Notes: a model not told the origin generated them from the sequence alone. A stretch of 33,373 nucleotides of DNA from Candidatus Angelobacter sp. (GCA_035607015.1 DATNDF010000362.1:1-33373), one strand, 5' to 3'; positions 16,539 to 27,825 are shown, counted from the first letter of the stretch. Program-made: numbers and translations.

Positions 16539-18176
16539 ATGAATTGGATTCCTCTGGTTGAACACGAGTTGCGGGCAGGCGTGCGCCGTCCCCGCACGTT
16601 CCGCACCCGGCTGGCGGCTGGCGGCGCGGCGGTTGGCATCTGTTGTTGGGGATTGCTCGTCTGGGCGGACTGGAAAAGCGCCGCTTCGCTGGGCCATTCA
16701 CTTTTGGAACTCCTTGGCTGGACCGGCTTCATCGGCACGGCGCTGGCAGGCTTGTTTTTGACCTCCGATTGTATCAGCCAGGAGCGGCGCGAAGGGACGC
16801 TGGGTCTGCTTTTCCTGACGGACCTGCGCGGGCGCGACGTGGCTTTCGGCAAACTTGCGGCCAAGGGATTGACGCCGGTTTATTGTCTTTTCGCAATGTT
16901 GCCCGCACTGACTGTTTCCTTGATTGTTGGCGGCGTCACGGCCGGCGAAGTCTGTCGTTTGTGGATGGTTCTGCTGAACACCCTTTTCTTTTCCTTGTCC
17001 GTGGCGATCCTCACTTCGACATTCTGCCGGCAGCAGCGCGCGGCCCAAGCAGTCGCCGTGGCGGCAATTTTTCTGAGCGTTTTCCGACTGCCGCTTTTGG
17101 GTGTCGGCACTGCTTCTGCATCCTCTTCTTCGCTGGTGGCCTCCTTTGCGTTTGTCTTCAGCCCGGCCTGCAATTACCTGCTGGCCTACGATGCACGTTA
17201 CCGCGGCGCATCCGGCTCGTTTTGGGGATCACTGATTGTGACAGACCTGTTGGCGTGGGGCTGCCTTTGGGCGGCCGGACGACTGCTGCCGCGGATGTCG
17301 TCGGAAGAAACAAGCTTCTTCATTCGGGCAACTGGCACCCGGTGGCCGCGCCTGCAGTCGCTCGGGGCGGCCCAACGGCAACGATCAAGGCGCGAGCTGC
17401 TGTCGAGAAATCCGATTACATGGCTCGCCAGCCGCGATGGATGGAGGCAACATTCAACCTGGTGCCTTCCCGCACTGGCCTTGTGGATCTGGCTCCGCTT
17501 CGACCCCTCTTCCCCGAGCGGCGCATCGGTGCAGATCAGTTTTGCCGCTTTCGTGGCCATTCATGCTCTCTTCAAGGTCTGGGTGGGCTCGGATGCCAGC
17601 CATGTGCTCGCCTCCGACCGGTTGAGCGGGACGCTGGAACTGTTGCTCTGCACGCCGCTTCAAACGCGTGAAGTCGCAGCCGGCATGTTGTCTGCGTTCC
17701 GACGCCGGTTTGCGGGTCCACTCGCCGCGCTTTTGATTCTCGATGCGGCGTTCGCCGTGAAAATACTCTCTGCGGGCGATCTGGACGCGGCGTTCGCGGC
17801 GGGAGCTGGCGCGGCCATGTTGCTGGCTGATTTCTACTGTCTTTGCTGGGTCGGGTTGTGGCGTGGGTTGACCGCGCGCGATCCGGTGCGGGCGATTCTG
17901 GCCACGCTCTGGCGCGTCTTGGTGTTGCCCTGGATTTTTTTTGCCGCCGGCGTCGGAATCTTCCGCCAGAGCACGCTGGCCCAATTCGCAGGAATGTGGC
18001 TGTTTATAGGTTTGGTGACGGATGTGGTTTTGTGGGTGAATGCAAAGGATTTTTTCCACGGACACTTCCGGGCAATGGCGTTGCGGCCATTCGGTGAGAA
18101 GCCTGCCCGCGTCGAAAGTAAATGGTCTCCCATGAATTGGGAGGAAGAGCCAGACGGTCAGACGACCGGACCGTGA
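16539..18176 (+). CDS. ABC-2 type transporter permease-like membrane protein
   Basis: A 545-residue membrane protein. It starts MNWIPLVEHELRAGVRRPRTF, a cytoplasmic helix typical of ABC-2 permeases, then carries TM segments, with the signature CISQERREGTLGLLFLTDLRGRDVAFGKL (coupling-helix region) near residue 85. The second half repeats the pattern (ASDRLSGTLELLLCTPLQTREVAAGML, near 365), so it looks like two fused permease halves. The C-terminus is hydrophilic (KWSPMNWEEEPDGQ). ATG 16539 was chosen because the family motif begins there. No ATP-binding subunit is encoded next to it, which is unusual; substrate unknown. Confidence 0.85.
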   Translation: MNWIPLVEHELRAGVRRPRTFRTRLAAGGAAVGICCWGLLVWADWKSAASLGHSLLELLGWTGFIGTALAGLFLTSDCISQERREGTLGLLFLTDLRGRDVAFGKLAAKGLTPVYCLFAMLPALTVSLIVGGVTAGEVCRLWMVLLNTLFFSLSVAILTSTFCRQQRAAQAVAVAAIFLSVFRLPLLGVGTASASSSSLVASFAFVFSPACNYLLAYDARYRGASGSFWGSLIVTDLLAWGCLWAAGRLLPRMSSEETSFFIRATGTRWPRLQSLGAAQRQRSRRELLSRNPITWLASRDGWRQHSTWCLPALALWIWLRFDPSSPSGASVQISFAAFVAIHALFKVWVGSDASHVLASDRLSGTLELLLCTPLQTREVAAGMLSAFRRRFAGPLAALLILDAAFAVKILSAGDLDAAFAAGAGAAMLLADFYCLCWVGLWRGLTARDPVRAILATLWRVLVLPWIFFAAGVGIFRQSTLAQFAGMWLFIGLVTDVVLWVNAKDFFHGHFRAMALRPFGEKPARVESKWSPMNWEEEPDGQTTGP

Positions 18177-18196
18177 CCACGCGCCAGGACGAAGGA

Positions 18197-18234
18197 GTCC
18201 CATTTGCGGGACGGCAAAATCCCACCATCGGAAT
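18197..18234 (+). promoter_or_regulatory. Candidate enhancer (UAS): GTCCC-N6-GGGAC palindrome and second site
   Basis: A perfect palindrome GTCCC-ATTTGC-GGGAC lies at 18197-18212. A weaker copy at 18219-18234 keeps TCCCA and CGG and is centred 22 bp away. They sit about 110-130 bp upstream of the start predicted from the sigma-54 element at 18310, the usual distance for an enhancer-binding protein. The half-site and the two-turn spacing resemble the pair at 4963-5000. Confidence 0.5.
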
Positions 18235-18308
18235 ATTCGGAAGAATAGCTTCTCGAAGAAACATTTCTATCGTGCCGTGTTTACAAGGAGTTAGTCGATT
18301 GCGAGGTG

Positions 18309-18325
18309 TTGGCACGGGCATTGCA
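18309..18325 (+). promoter_or_regulatory. Sigma-54 (RpoN) promoter, full consensus match
   Basis: TTGGCACGGGCATTGCA matches the RpoN consensus YTGGCACG-N4-TTGCW at every defined position, with GG (18311-18312) and GC (18323-18324) exactly 10 bp apart. Transcription would begin near 18336, leaving a leader of about 65 nt before the DUF4160 gene, and would proceed into the adaptor and the ADOP array. Confidence 0.85.
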
Positions 18326-18400
18326 AAAGGTTGTTTGTCCCAGTATTTCCGACCGGTCGTGGGAATGAAGGGCGAGAAAAAATATAAACGCTTTTCGTCT

Positions 18401-18661
18401 ATGCCAGTGATTTCAAAATTCTATGGGATTGTCATCCGGATGCTGATCGTCCGACCGTTTGTTGCGCATTTCCACGCGTTCTACGAAAACTGTGAATTGA
18501 TCGTCGGCATCGCGCCGCTTCGAGTCATTCAGGGCGATGCGCCCCGCCGCGTCCGCGCCATGGTAATCGAGTGGGCGGCCCAACACCAACAGGAGCTGCA
18601 GGAAGCTTGGAATCGGCTGGGCCGGGCGCAACCTCCGTTGCCGATCCAGCCGCTCCGATAG
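18401..18661 (+). CDS. DUF4160 domain protein
   Basis: An 86-residue protein matching the DUF4160 pattern over its whole length: MPVISKFYGIVIRM at the start, a histidine-rich HFHAFYE core, and RRVRAMVIEWAAQHQQELQEAW before the end. The usual DHxPPHFH core is changed to RPFVAHFH here. The family is often paired with a downstream DUF2442 gene in toxin-antitoxin-like or small regulatory loci; that partner is absent. Instead the stop codon is followed after one base by the ATG of the adaptor gene, so the two are tightly coupled. The frame is open back to 18122, but that part overlaps the promoter and is not family-like. Function unknown. Confidence 0.8.
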   Translation: MPVISKFYGIVIRMLIVRPFVAHFHAFYENCELIVGIAPLRVIQGDAPRRVRAMVIEWAAQHQQELQEAWNRLGRAQPPLPIQPLR

Positions 18662-18662
18662 T

Positions 18663-19931
18663 ATGGACGTCGCCCGACCAGACATCGCCCGCAAGCGCAG
18701 ACGCCGACGCGTCCTTTACTCGGCGGGCGGGCTCGCCATCCTCGTGCTCATTACCATCGGCCTGTCCCGGCTCCAACCTGCGGCGCCAGTGGTTGAAAAC
18801 CCGTGGACAGACACCGTCAAACGTGGCGAGATGCTTTGTCAGGTGCATGGCAACGGCACATTGGTGCCCGAGGAAATTCTCTGGATCCCGACCCTTAACG
18901 CCGGACGTGTGCAAAAAATCCTGGTTTTGCCGGGCGCGGCCGTGAAAGCCGACACTGTGCTGGTGGAGTTAAGCAATCCGGACGTCGAACAAGCCGCCTT
19001 CGACGCCGAGTGGCAGCTCAAGGCCGCAGAGGCGGACCTGGCCAACCTGCGCGTGCAACTGGACACGGCCCGCCTCAACCAGCAATCAATCCTGGCCACG
19101 GCACAGGCCAATTACAGCAGCGCCAAGCTCGACTTCGAAGTCAACGACGAACTCGCGAAGGCGGGCCTTGTCCCCGCGCTCACGCTGAAGCAGGCAAAGA
19201 CCAAAGCCGAGGAGCTGGCCAAGCTGTTGGAAATCGAACAGGAGCGTTTGAACATCAGTGCCGATGCGACCAAAGCCCAACTGGCCGCGCAACAGGCCAA
19301 AGTGGAGCAGTACCGGGCACAGCTTCAACTCAAACGCCGCCAGGTCGATGCCTTGAAAATCCGCGCCGGCATTGACGGTGTGTTGCAGAAACTGGGCGAT
19401 GCGTCTGCGACCGTGATGCTTCAGGAAGGCCAGCAGCTCGCCCCGGGCGCCAATGTCGCGCGCGTGGCCAATCCCGCAAAGCTGAAAGCCGAAATCAAAA
19501 TCTCGGAAACGCAGGCGAAAGACATCGCTTTGGATCAGAAGGCGCTGGTGGACACACGCAACGGAGTAATCCCCGGACACGTCGTCCGCATTGACCCGGC
19601 CGCCCAGAACGGAACCAGAACCGTGGACGTTGCATTGGACGGCCCCCTTCCCAAAGGCGCCGTCCCGGACTTGAGCGTGGATGGCACCATCGAACTCGAA
19701 CGGCTCAATGAAGTGATGTTCGTCGGCCGCCCGGTGCAAGGCCAGCCCGACAGCACTGTCGGAATTTTCAAAGTAATCAATGGTGGCAAAGAAGCCGTGC
19801 GTGTGCCGGTCAAACTCGGGCGCAGTTCGGTCAGCACGATTGAAATCGTCGAAGGCTTGCAGGTCGGCGACAAGGTGATTCTGTCCGACATGTCGGCCTA
19901 CGATACGCACACGCGGGTCAGGGTGAACTGA
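18663..19931 (+). CDS. HlyD/MacA-type periplasmic adaptor (membrane fusion protein)
   Basis: A 422-residue adaptor. A basic N-terminus (RKRRRRR) precedes one transmembrane anchor (residues 18-35, VLYSAGGLAILVLITIGL). A lipoyl-like half domain (RVQKILVLPGAAVKADTVLVELSNP, near 82) is followed by a long coiled-coil hairpin (about 110-230) and the second half (IDGVLQKLGDASATVMLQEGQQL). Beta-barrel and membrane-proximal domains complete it, ending GLQVGDKVILSDMSAYDTHTRVRVN. Such adaptors link an inner-membrane pump to an outer-membrane channel. It is first in line before the MacB-like ADOP permeases, 101 bp away, and would work with one or more of them. No outer-membrane TolC gene or ATPase is visible. 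Confidence 0.92.
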   Translation: MDVARPDIARKRRRRRVLYSAGGLAILVLITIGLSRLQPAAPVVENPWTDTVKRGEMLCQVHGNGTLVPEEILWIPTLNAGRVQKILVLPGAAVKADTVLVELSNPDVEQAAFDAEWQLKAAEADLANLRVQLDTARLNQQSILATAQANYSSAKLDFEVNDELAKAGLVPALTLKQAKTKAEELAKLLEIEQERLNISADATKAQLAAQQAKVEQYRAQLQLKRRQVDALKIRAGIDGVLQKLGDASATVMLQEGQQLAPGANVARVANPAKLKAEIKISETQAKDIALDQKALVDTRNGVIPGHVVRIDPAAQNGTRTVDVALDGPLPKGAVPDLSVDGTIELERLNEVMFVGRPVQGQPDSTVGIFKVINGGKEAVRVPVKLGRSSVSTIEIVEGLQVGDKVILSDMSAYDTHTRVRVN

Positions 19932-19944
19932 AGCGGGTGGGTCG

Positions 19945-19969
19945 TCCGCGGCTGGCGATCAGCCGGACA
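19945..19969 (+). other. Stable hairpin between adaptor and first ADOP gene
   Basis: GTCC, a GC bulge, then GGCTG pair with CAGCC and GGAC around the 5-nt loop GCGAT, giving nine base pairs, mostly G-C. No T-run follows, so it is not an intrinsic terminator; it could stabilise an mRNA end or set relative expression of adaptor and permeases. Confidence 0.5.
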
Positions 19970-20032
19970 CATCATGAACCGAAGGCGACAGCAGAGTGGC
20001 CGCGACAAGTCGGCCACGGCAAATCGAAAAGC

Positions 20033-22510
20033 ATGAATGATCTCAAATTCGCCTTCCGACAGTTGCTGAAGAATCCCGGCTTCACGGTTGTCGCGGTGGT
20101 GACGCTCGCGCTCGGCATTGGCGCGAACACGGCGATCTTCCAACTTCTGAACGCCGTGCGTTTGAAAACACTGCCGGTATCGAAGCCCCAGGAACTGATG
20201 GAAGTGCGGATTGTGGGGGGGAACCCGGGCCTGGGAATTTCTGACAGCGCGAATGCGGAGCTGACCTACCCGCTCTGGGAACAGCTTCAAAAACGCCAGG
20301 GGACGTTTGCCGGAATTTTTGCATGGGGCAGCGGCGAACTTCCCGTCGGCAGCGGCGTCGAGACGCGAATGACGAGATGCCTGTGGGCGAGCGGTGATTT
20401 TTTCTCGGCCCTCGGAGTTGCTCCCGTTCGCGGCCGATTGCTAAGCCCGGAAGATGACCGGCGCGGCGCGGGACCGGGTGGCGTGGTGATCAGTTACGGG
20501 TTTTGGCAAAGCGAGTTTGGCGGCGAAGAGTCTGCTATTGGCAAATCGCTGACGCTGGGCGACCGCACTTTCCAGGTCGTCGGTGTGACGCCCCCGGCCT
20601 TTTTCGGACTCGAAGTGGGAAATCAATTCGACGTGGCTCTGCCGCTGACCACACGTGAATTGTGGTGGGACAACGTGCTGGATCGGACAGACGCCTGGTG
20701 GCTGCGTGTCATGGGCCGCTTGAAAAGCGGCTCGAATCTCGCGCAGGCCGCCGAATACGTGAAAACAATCAGTCCGGGCATCATCGAGGCCACATTGCCC
20801 GTGGGTTATGGCGCGGGGACTGTCGAATCGTATCGAAAATTCCAGCTGTCCGCGTTTCCGGCCGGCACCGGCGTGAGCCAGTTGCGGGCCGACTACGAAA
20901 AGTCACTGTGGTTGCTGTTTGGAATCACCGGACTCGTTCTCCTGATCGCCTGCGTGAATCTCGCGAACCTGACCCTGGCCCGCGCGAGCGCGCGAGCGCG
21001 GGAAATTGCTGTGCGCCTCGCCGTCGGCGCGTCGCGCGCGCGGCTCGTCCGGCAATTACTCTCCGAAAGTCTTCTGCTGGCCGGGTTCGGCGCGGTCGCG
21101 GGCGCCTGGCTCGCGCATTTTTTGAGCCGGAGCGTTGTCTGGTTTCTCAGCACACAAGGAAACCGGCTCTCCATCGATCTGCACGCGGACTGGCGCGTGC
21201 TCGCTTTCACAAGCGCCGTCGCGATTTTGACCTGCGTGTTCTTCGGGCTCACGCCTGCGATCCGTTCAGCCCGGACCGCGCCGGCGGTCGCGCTCAGCGC
21301 CATCGGACGTGGCACGACCGGCAATCGCGAACACCTGGCCCTTCAGCGTGGACTGACGATTCTGCAAATGGCCGTTTCGCTCGTACTCCTTTCCGGCGCG
21401 TTGTTGCTGGTGCGAAGTTTTTGGAACCTGACCACGATGCGTCCGGGCTTCCGACAGGACGGCGTGTTCGTCACTCGCGTAAACTTCGCGCGCGTGAATC
21501 TGCCGGCGGGACGTCGCGCTGCGTTCAAAACGGAACTGCTGGACGGGGTACGATCCATTCCGCGCGTTGAAGCGGCGGCGCTCACGACTCATGTTCCGGT
21601 CATCAGCGGCAGTTGGACGATGGGCGTGCGCGTGACCGGCGCGCGGGGAGAGAAGGAAGGCTGGTCCAAGGTCGCGTGGGTCAGCCCCGATTACTTCCGG
21701 ACGCTGGAGATTCCGATCCTCACGGGCCGCGACATTTCCAAAACCGACACGACGACTTCACCCAAAGTGGCGCTCGTGAACGAGACCTTTGTCCGGCAGT
21801 GGCTTGAAGGCGCGAATCCAATCGGCGCGCGGGTTCGAACGGGAGCGGAACCGGGCTATCCGGAAGCGACCTACGAAATCGTGGGTGTCGTCAAGGACAC
21901 GAAATACGGGAATCTGCGCAATGAAATTCCACCCATTACGTTTGCGCCGGCGTCGCAGATTCCCGATCAGGGGACCTGGGCTACCATCGTCGTTCGCTCC
22001 TCCGCGCCGTTGCCGGGAATTATCGCCGCGGTCCGGCGGCGACTCGGAGAAGCGTATCCTGCGATCCGCATGGAAACGAGCGTCTTGAAAACACAGATTC
22101 GCGAAGGATTGGCGCGCGAGCGGTTGCTGGCATGGCTCTCGGGATTCTTCGGTGTTCTGGCGGCAGTGCTGGTGATGGTCGGGCTGTACGGGTTGGTGTC
22201 CTACACAACATTGTTGCGCAGAAACGAACTGGGCGTTCGCCTGGCCTTGGGCGCTCAGAGAAGCAAAATCTTGTGGCTCGTTCTTCGACAGGGACTCAAG
22301 TTGGCGGCCATCGGTATCGGCGTCGGTCTTGTTGGTGCACTCGCGCTGACGCACTTTTTGAGCAGCCTGCTCTTTGATTTGAAGGCGACGGACCCGGCGA
22401 CGCTGATCCTTACTTCACTGCTTCTTGTAGCGGTGGCTTCGTTTGCGTGTTGGCTACCAGCGCAGCGCGCGGCCAAAATCGGTCCGATGGAGGCATTGCG
22501 GTACGAGTGA
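20033..22510 (+). CDS. ADOP-family MacB/FtsX-type ABC permease (copy 1)
   Basis: An 825-residue duplicated permease of the ADOP type (acidobacterial duplicated orphan permease, TIGR03434). It begins [30 protein letters not shown], the array-wide leader with TM1, followed by a MacB-type periplasmic domain. FtsX block 1 is near residues 290-430 (LLIACVNLANLTLARASARAREIAVR). A second periplasmic domain and FtsX block 2 follow from about 705 (GLVSYTTLLRRNELGVRLALGAQ). It ends RAAKIGPMEALRYE. It lacks an ATP-binding domain, so an ATPase must be supplied in trans if it is active. ATG 20033 was chosen by matching the conserved leader; the frame is open back to 19937. IR-bounded cassette 1 begins right after the stop. 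Confidence 0.95.
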   Translation: MNDLKFAFRQLLKNPGFTVVAVVTLALGIGANTAIFQLLNAVRLKTLPVSKPQELMEVRIVGGNPGLGISDSANAELTYPLWEQLQKRQGTFAGIFAWGSGELPVGSGVETRMTRCLWASGDFFSALGVAPVRGRLLSPEDDRRGAGPGGVVISYGFWQSEFGGEESAIGKSLTLGDRTFQVVGVTPPAFFGLEVGNQFDVALPLTTRELWWDNVLDRTDAWWLRVMGRLKSGSNLAQAAEYVKTISPGIIEATLPVGYGAGTVESYRKFQLSAFPAGTGVSQLRADYEKSLWLLFGITGLVLLIACVNLANLTLARASARAREIAVRLAVGASRARLVRQLLSESLLLAGFGAVAGAWLAHFLSRSVVWFLSTQGNRLSIDLHADWRVLAFTSAVAILTCVFFGLTPAIRSARTAPAVALSAIGRGTTGNREHLALQRGLTILQMAVSLVLLSGALLLVRSFWNLTTMRPGFRQDGVFVTRVNFARVNLPAGRRAAFKTELLDGVRSIPRVEAAALTTHVPVISGSWTMGVRVTGARGEKEGWSKVAWVSPDYFRTLEIPILTGRDISKTDTTTSPKVALVNETFVRQWLEGANPIGARVRTGAEPGYPEATYEIVGVVKDTKYGNLRNEIPPITFAPASQIPDQGTWATIVVRSSAPLPGIIAAVRRRLGEAYPAIRMETSVLKTQIREGLARERLLAWLSGFFGVLAAVLVMVGLYGLVSYTTLLRRNELGVRLALGAQRSKILWLVLRQGLKLAAIGIGVGLVGALALTHFLSSLLFDLKATDPATLILTSLLLVAVASFACWLPAQRAAKIGPMEALRYE

Positions 22511-22511
22511 T

Positions 22512-22535
22512 GAGGGATTAGAGGCGAGGGGCGAG
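22512..22535 (+). repeat. Left inverted repeat of cassette 1
   Basis: A purine-rich 24-mer starting GAGGGATTAGAGGCGAGG; its reverse complement matches 22906-22929 at 20 of 24 positions. It begins one base after the stop codon of ADOP copy 1. Confidence 0.8.
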
Positions 22536-22551
22536 AATAACCGGAAGAAAC

Positions 22552-22923
22552 ATGAGCAAAAAGTTGAAAAGCTACAAAGACCTCGTTGTTTGGCAGAAGA
22601 GTCTTACTCTGGTGAAGCTGGACTATCAGCTTACGAGATCCCTTCCCGCAGATGAAAGGTTTGGCCCGGTTTCGCAGATTCAGTGCGCGGCAGAGTCCGT
22701 GCCCTCGAACCTCGCGGAAAGTCACGCCCTCAATACGACCGGCGAGTTCATTCAATTCATTTCTAACGCTGAAGGTTCGCTGGCCGGATTGTTGACGCAG
22801 TTGATCGTCTCGATAGAACCTGGTTTCTGTGCCGCCGATGGAGCACAGCCATTGCATCGGTTGATTGAAGAAATTCAGAAAATGGCGAACGCTCTGCGCC
22901 GTTCCCTCGCCTCTTGCCCCTAA
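22552..22923 (+). CDS. Four-helix-bundle protein, 23S rRNA IVP family (copy 1)
   Basis: A 123-residue protein of the S23/IVP four-helix-bundle family (related to DGR Avd proteins). The family signature is clear: [14 protein letters not shown] in helix 1, VPSNLAES in helix 2, [19 protein letters not shown] in helix 3, and [18 protein letters not shown] in helix 4. Compared with copy 2 (27864) several conserved residues are altered: NLAEGHAR has become NLAESHAL and ELETQ has become GLLTQ, which suggests relaxed constraint. The gene is not in an rRNA operon and no reverse transcriptase or variable repeat is present. The last codons lie inside the right inverted repeat. Molecular function unknown. 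Confidence 0.9.
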   Translation: MSKKLKSYKDLVVWQKSLTLVKLDYQLTRSLPADERFGPVSQIQCAAESVPSNLAESHALNTTGEFIQFISNAEGSLAGLLTQLIVSIEPGFCAADGAQPLHRLIEEIQKMANALRRSLASCP

Positions 22924-22929
22924 TCTCTC
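22906..22929 (+). repeat. Right inverted repeat of cassette 1
   Basis: A pyrimidine-rich 24-mer starting CTCGCCTCTTGCCCC. It encodes the terminal LASCP and stop of the four-helix-bundle gene and ends six bases before the ATG of ADOP copy 2. It is nearly identical to the right repeat of cassette 2 (28218-28241), with two differences. Confidence 0.8.
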
Positions 22930-22934
22930 GCCCT

Positions 22935-25371
<2,437 letters not shown>

Positions 25372-25379
<8 letters not shown>

Positions 25380-27825
25380 CCTCAGATTCGCCTTCCGCCA
25401 GTTGCTGAAAAACCCTGGCTTCACTGCTGTGGCCGTGCTCACACTCGCGCTGGGCATCGGAGCGAACACGGCCATTTTCAGCGTTGTGGATGCGGTACTG
25501 TTGCGTCCGCTCGCATATCCTGAGTCCGATCGATTGGTTTGGTTGAGCGAGCGGGGCCCCGATTGGTCGGGTGGATCCATTTCATGTCCCAATTTCACTG
25601 ATTGGAGGAATCAGCAATCGGTTTTTGAAAAGTTTGGTGTTTACAGCGGTAGCAATTTTACTCTCACGGGCGCAGGCGAGCCGGTCCGGCTGGCGGGGGC
25701 GATGATGTCGTCGGATGTGTTTGCGGCCTTGCGCGTCCAACCGGAAATCGGGAGGGTTTTCGGCGAAGACGAAGACAAGCCGGGTGGCCCGCCGGTAGCC
25801 GTGATCGGCCACGCACTCTGGCAGAATCGATTTGGCGGCGATGCCGGAATTGTCAATAAAACAATCAATCTCAACGGGAAAGCTTATACAATTTTGGGAG
25901 TAATGCCGGCGGGATTTGAGTTTCCCAACAAAGTTGACGTCTGGCTGCCGGTGGGCCCTCTTTTCGCTGAGTCCAGTTGGCAGAATCGAGACAACCATCC
26001 CGGCCTGTTCGGATTGGCGCGTCTCAAACCGGGAGTCACTCTCGAAAAGGCGCGAACCGATTTGGACCTAATCGCGGTTCGCCTCGAACAACAATACCCG
26101 GAATCCAACAAGACCCGGCGGGTCCAGATCGACAGATTATTGGATAACAAAGTTGGAAACGTCCGGCGTGCGCTTTGGATTCTCCTGGGAGCGGTCACTT
26201 TTGTATTGGTGATTGCTTGCGCCAACGTCGCCAATCTTTTGCTCGCGCGCGCGGCGGCCCGAGAAAAGGAAATGGCTCTGCGCGCGGCATTGGGAGCGGG
26301 CCGATGGCGAATCACCCGACAATTGCTCGCGGAAAGCGGCTTGCTCGCGCTCCTCGGCGCGGCCACGGGTTTGCTTTTTGCCAAAGGCGGGCTCCGTACC
26401 GTAACGGCCCTGGCCGGCGATAGCATGCCGCGCGCGGCCGAAATCAGTCTTGATCCGCGGGTGCTTCTGTTCTCGGGGCTGGTGGCGGCGCTCACGGGCA
26501 TCTTATTCGGCCTTGCCCCAGCCTGGCACGCGAGCCGCGTCAATTTGCAGGCCACATTAAAAGAAGCGGGGCGTGGAGCAACCGCCGGCCGCGCGGGTTT
26601 GCGACAGGGGCTTGTCATCGCGGAAGTCGCGCTGACGTTCGTTCTCCTGGTTGGGGCCGGCCTGCTGCTCCTCAGCTTTCATCGACTATTGCAGGTCAAT
26701 CCCGGCTTCGTGGTTGACCGTGTTTTGACTTTTCGCATCAATCCACCTGGAGACACGTATCAAACAGACGAGCAGCAGATTCTTTTTTGCCGGGCTTTGC
26801 TCGAAAAACTTCGCGCGTTGCCCGGTGTGCAAGCCGCGAGTCTTGCCTCACAGAATTCAATTCCCCTCCACGACGGCGGTTGGGATATGCGGTTCCTGGT
26901 TGAAGGAAGAGCCGAACCGCCGCCTCATCTTCAACCCTCGTTGCAGTTTCATCTCATTGCACCGGATTACTTCCAGGCCATGGGCATTCCGCTTCTGCAA
27001 GGACGTGATTTCACGGACCAGGACAATCGAGAGCGCCTGAGGGGCGCTTCATCCGGTAATGATTGGGGCGCCGGGCTCAACTCGGTCATCATCGATGAAG
27101 AATTCGCGAAGCGCTATTGGCCCAACCAGAATCCACTCGGCCAGCGCATCCGGATTCCTTTTGGAGAACGCGAGAAACAACCGGTCGTCACCATAGTGGG
27201 CGTCGTCGGACGCATTAAAGAGAATCGCTTAAGCGAGCAAGGCGGGTTGGTGCAGGCCTATTTTCCCATGTATCAGCAACCGCTCGGGAATATGGCGGCG
27301 GTGGTCAAAACCACCAGTGAACCCGCCGCGCTGCTCAGCACGGTGCGGCGGCAAGTTGCTCAACTCGACCCGACGCTGCCCATTTTTGAAATCTCCACCT
27401 TGAAAGAAATGCGCGACCATAATGTTGCGCCGGACAGAGTTAATCTCGGTTTGATTGGCGGGTTCGCCGTTCTCGCCCTGGTGTTGGCCATCATCGGACT
27501 CTATGGCCTTCTGTCATTCACGGTCACTCAGCGTCAAAGAGAGATCGGCGTGCGCATGGCTCTGGGCGCCCAACGATTCGATGTTCTCAATTTGGTGATC
27601 GGGCAGGGGATGCGGTTGATCCTTGCCGGCGTGGTCATCGGACTTTTTGGATCATTCGCTTTGACGCGAGTTTTAGCCAGCGTGCTTTTCAACGTCGAGC
27701 CTGCCGATCCACTCACTTTTATCACCGTGACGTTTTCACTTTGCGCCGTGGCCTTGCTGGCGTGCTATATCCCGGCTCGTCGCGCCACAAAGGTCGATCC
27801 GATGGAGGCGCTAAGGTGTGAGTGA
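25372..27825 (+). CDS. ADOP-family MacB/FtsX-type ABC permease (copy 3)
   Basis: An 817-residue ADOP permease starting [17 protein letters not shown]. FtsX block 1 is near residues 265-400 ([29 protein letters not shown]) and block 2 from about 700 ([24 protein letters not shown]). It ends [14 protein letters not shown]. Its start overlaps the stop of copy 2 in ATGAATGA. Codon use is somewhat less GC-rich than in copies 4 and 5 in places (for example 25600-26150), which may reflect a different origin of the body of the gene. IR-bounded cassette 2 overlaps its stop codon. Confidence 0.95.

Larger units (their letters stand above)
22512..22929 (+). mobile_element. Putative four-helix-bundle cassette 1 bounded by inverted repeats
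   Basis: A 418-bp unit made of a left 24-bp repeat (22512-22535), the four-helix-bundle gene, and a right 24-bp repeat (22906-22929) that overlaps the gene's 3' end. The repeats match 20 of 24 positions as reverse complements. It fills the junction between ADOP copies 1 and 2. No target-site duplication is visible. Mobility is inference from the layout and from the second cassette at 27820. Confidence 0.45.
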
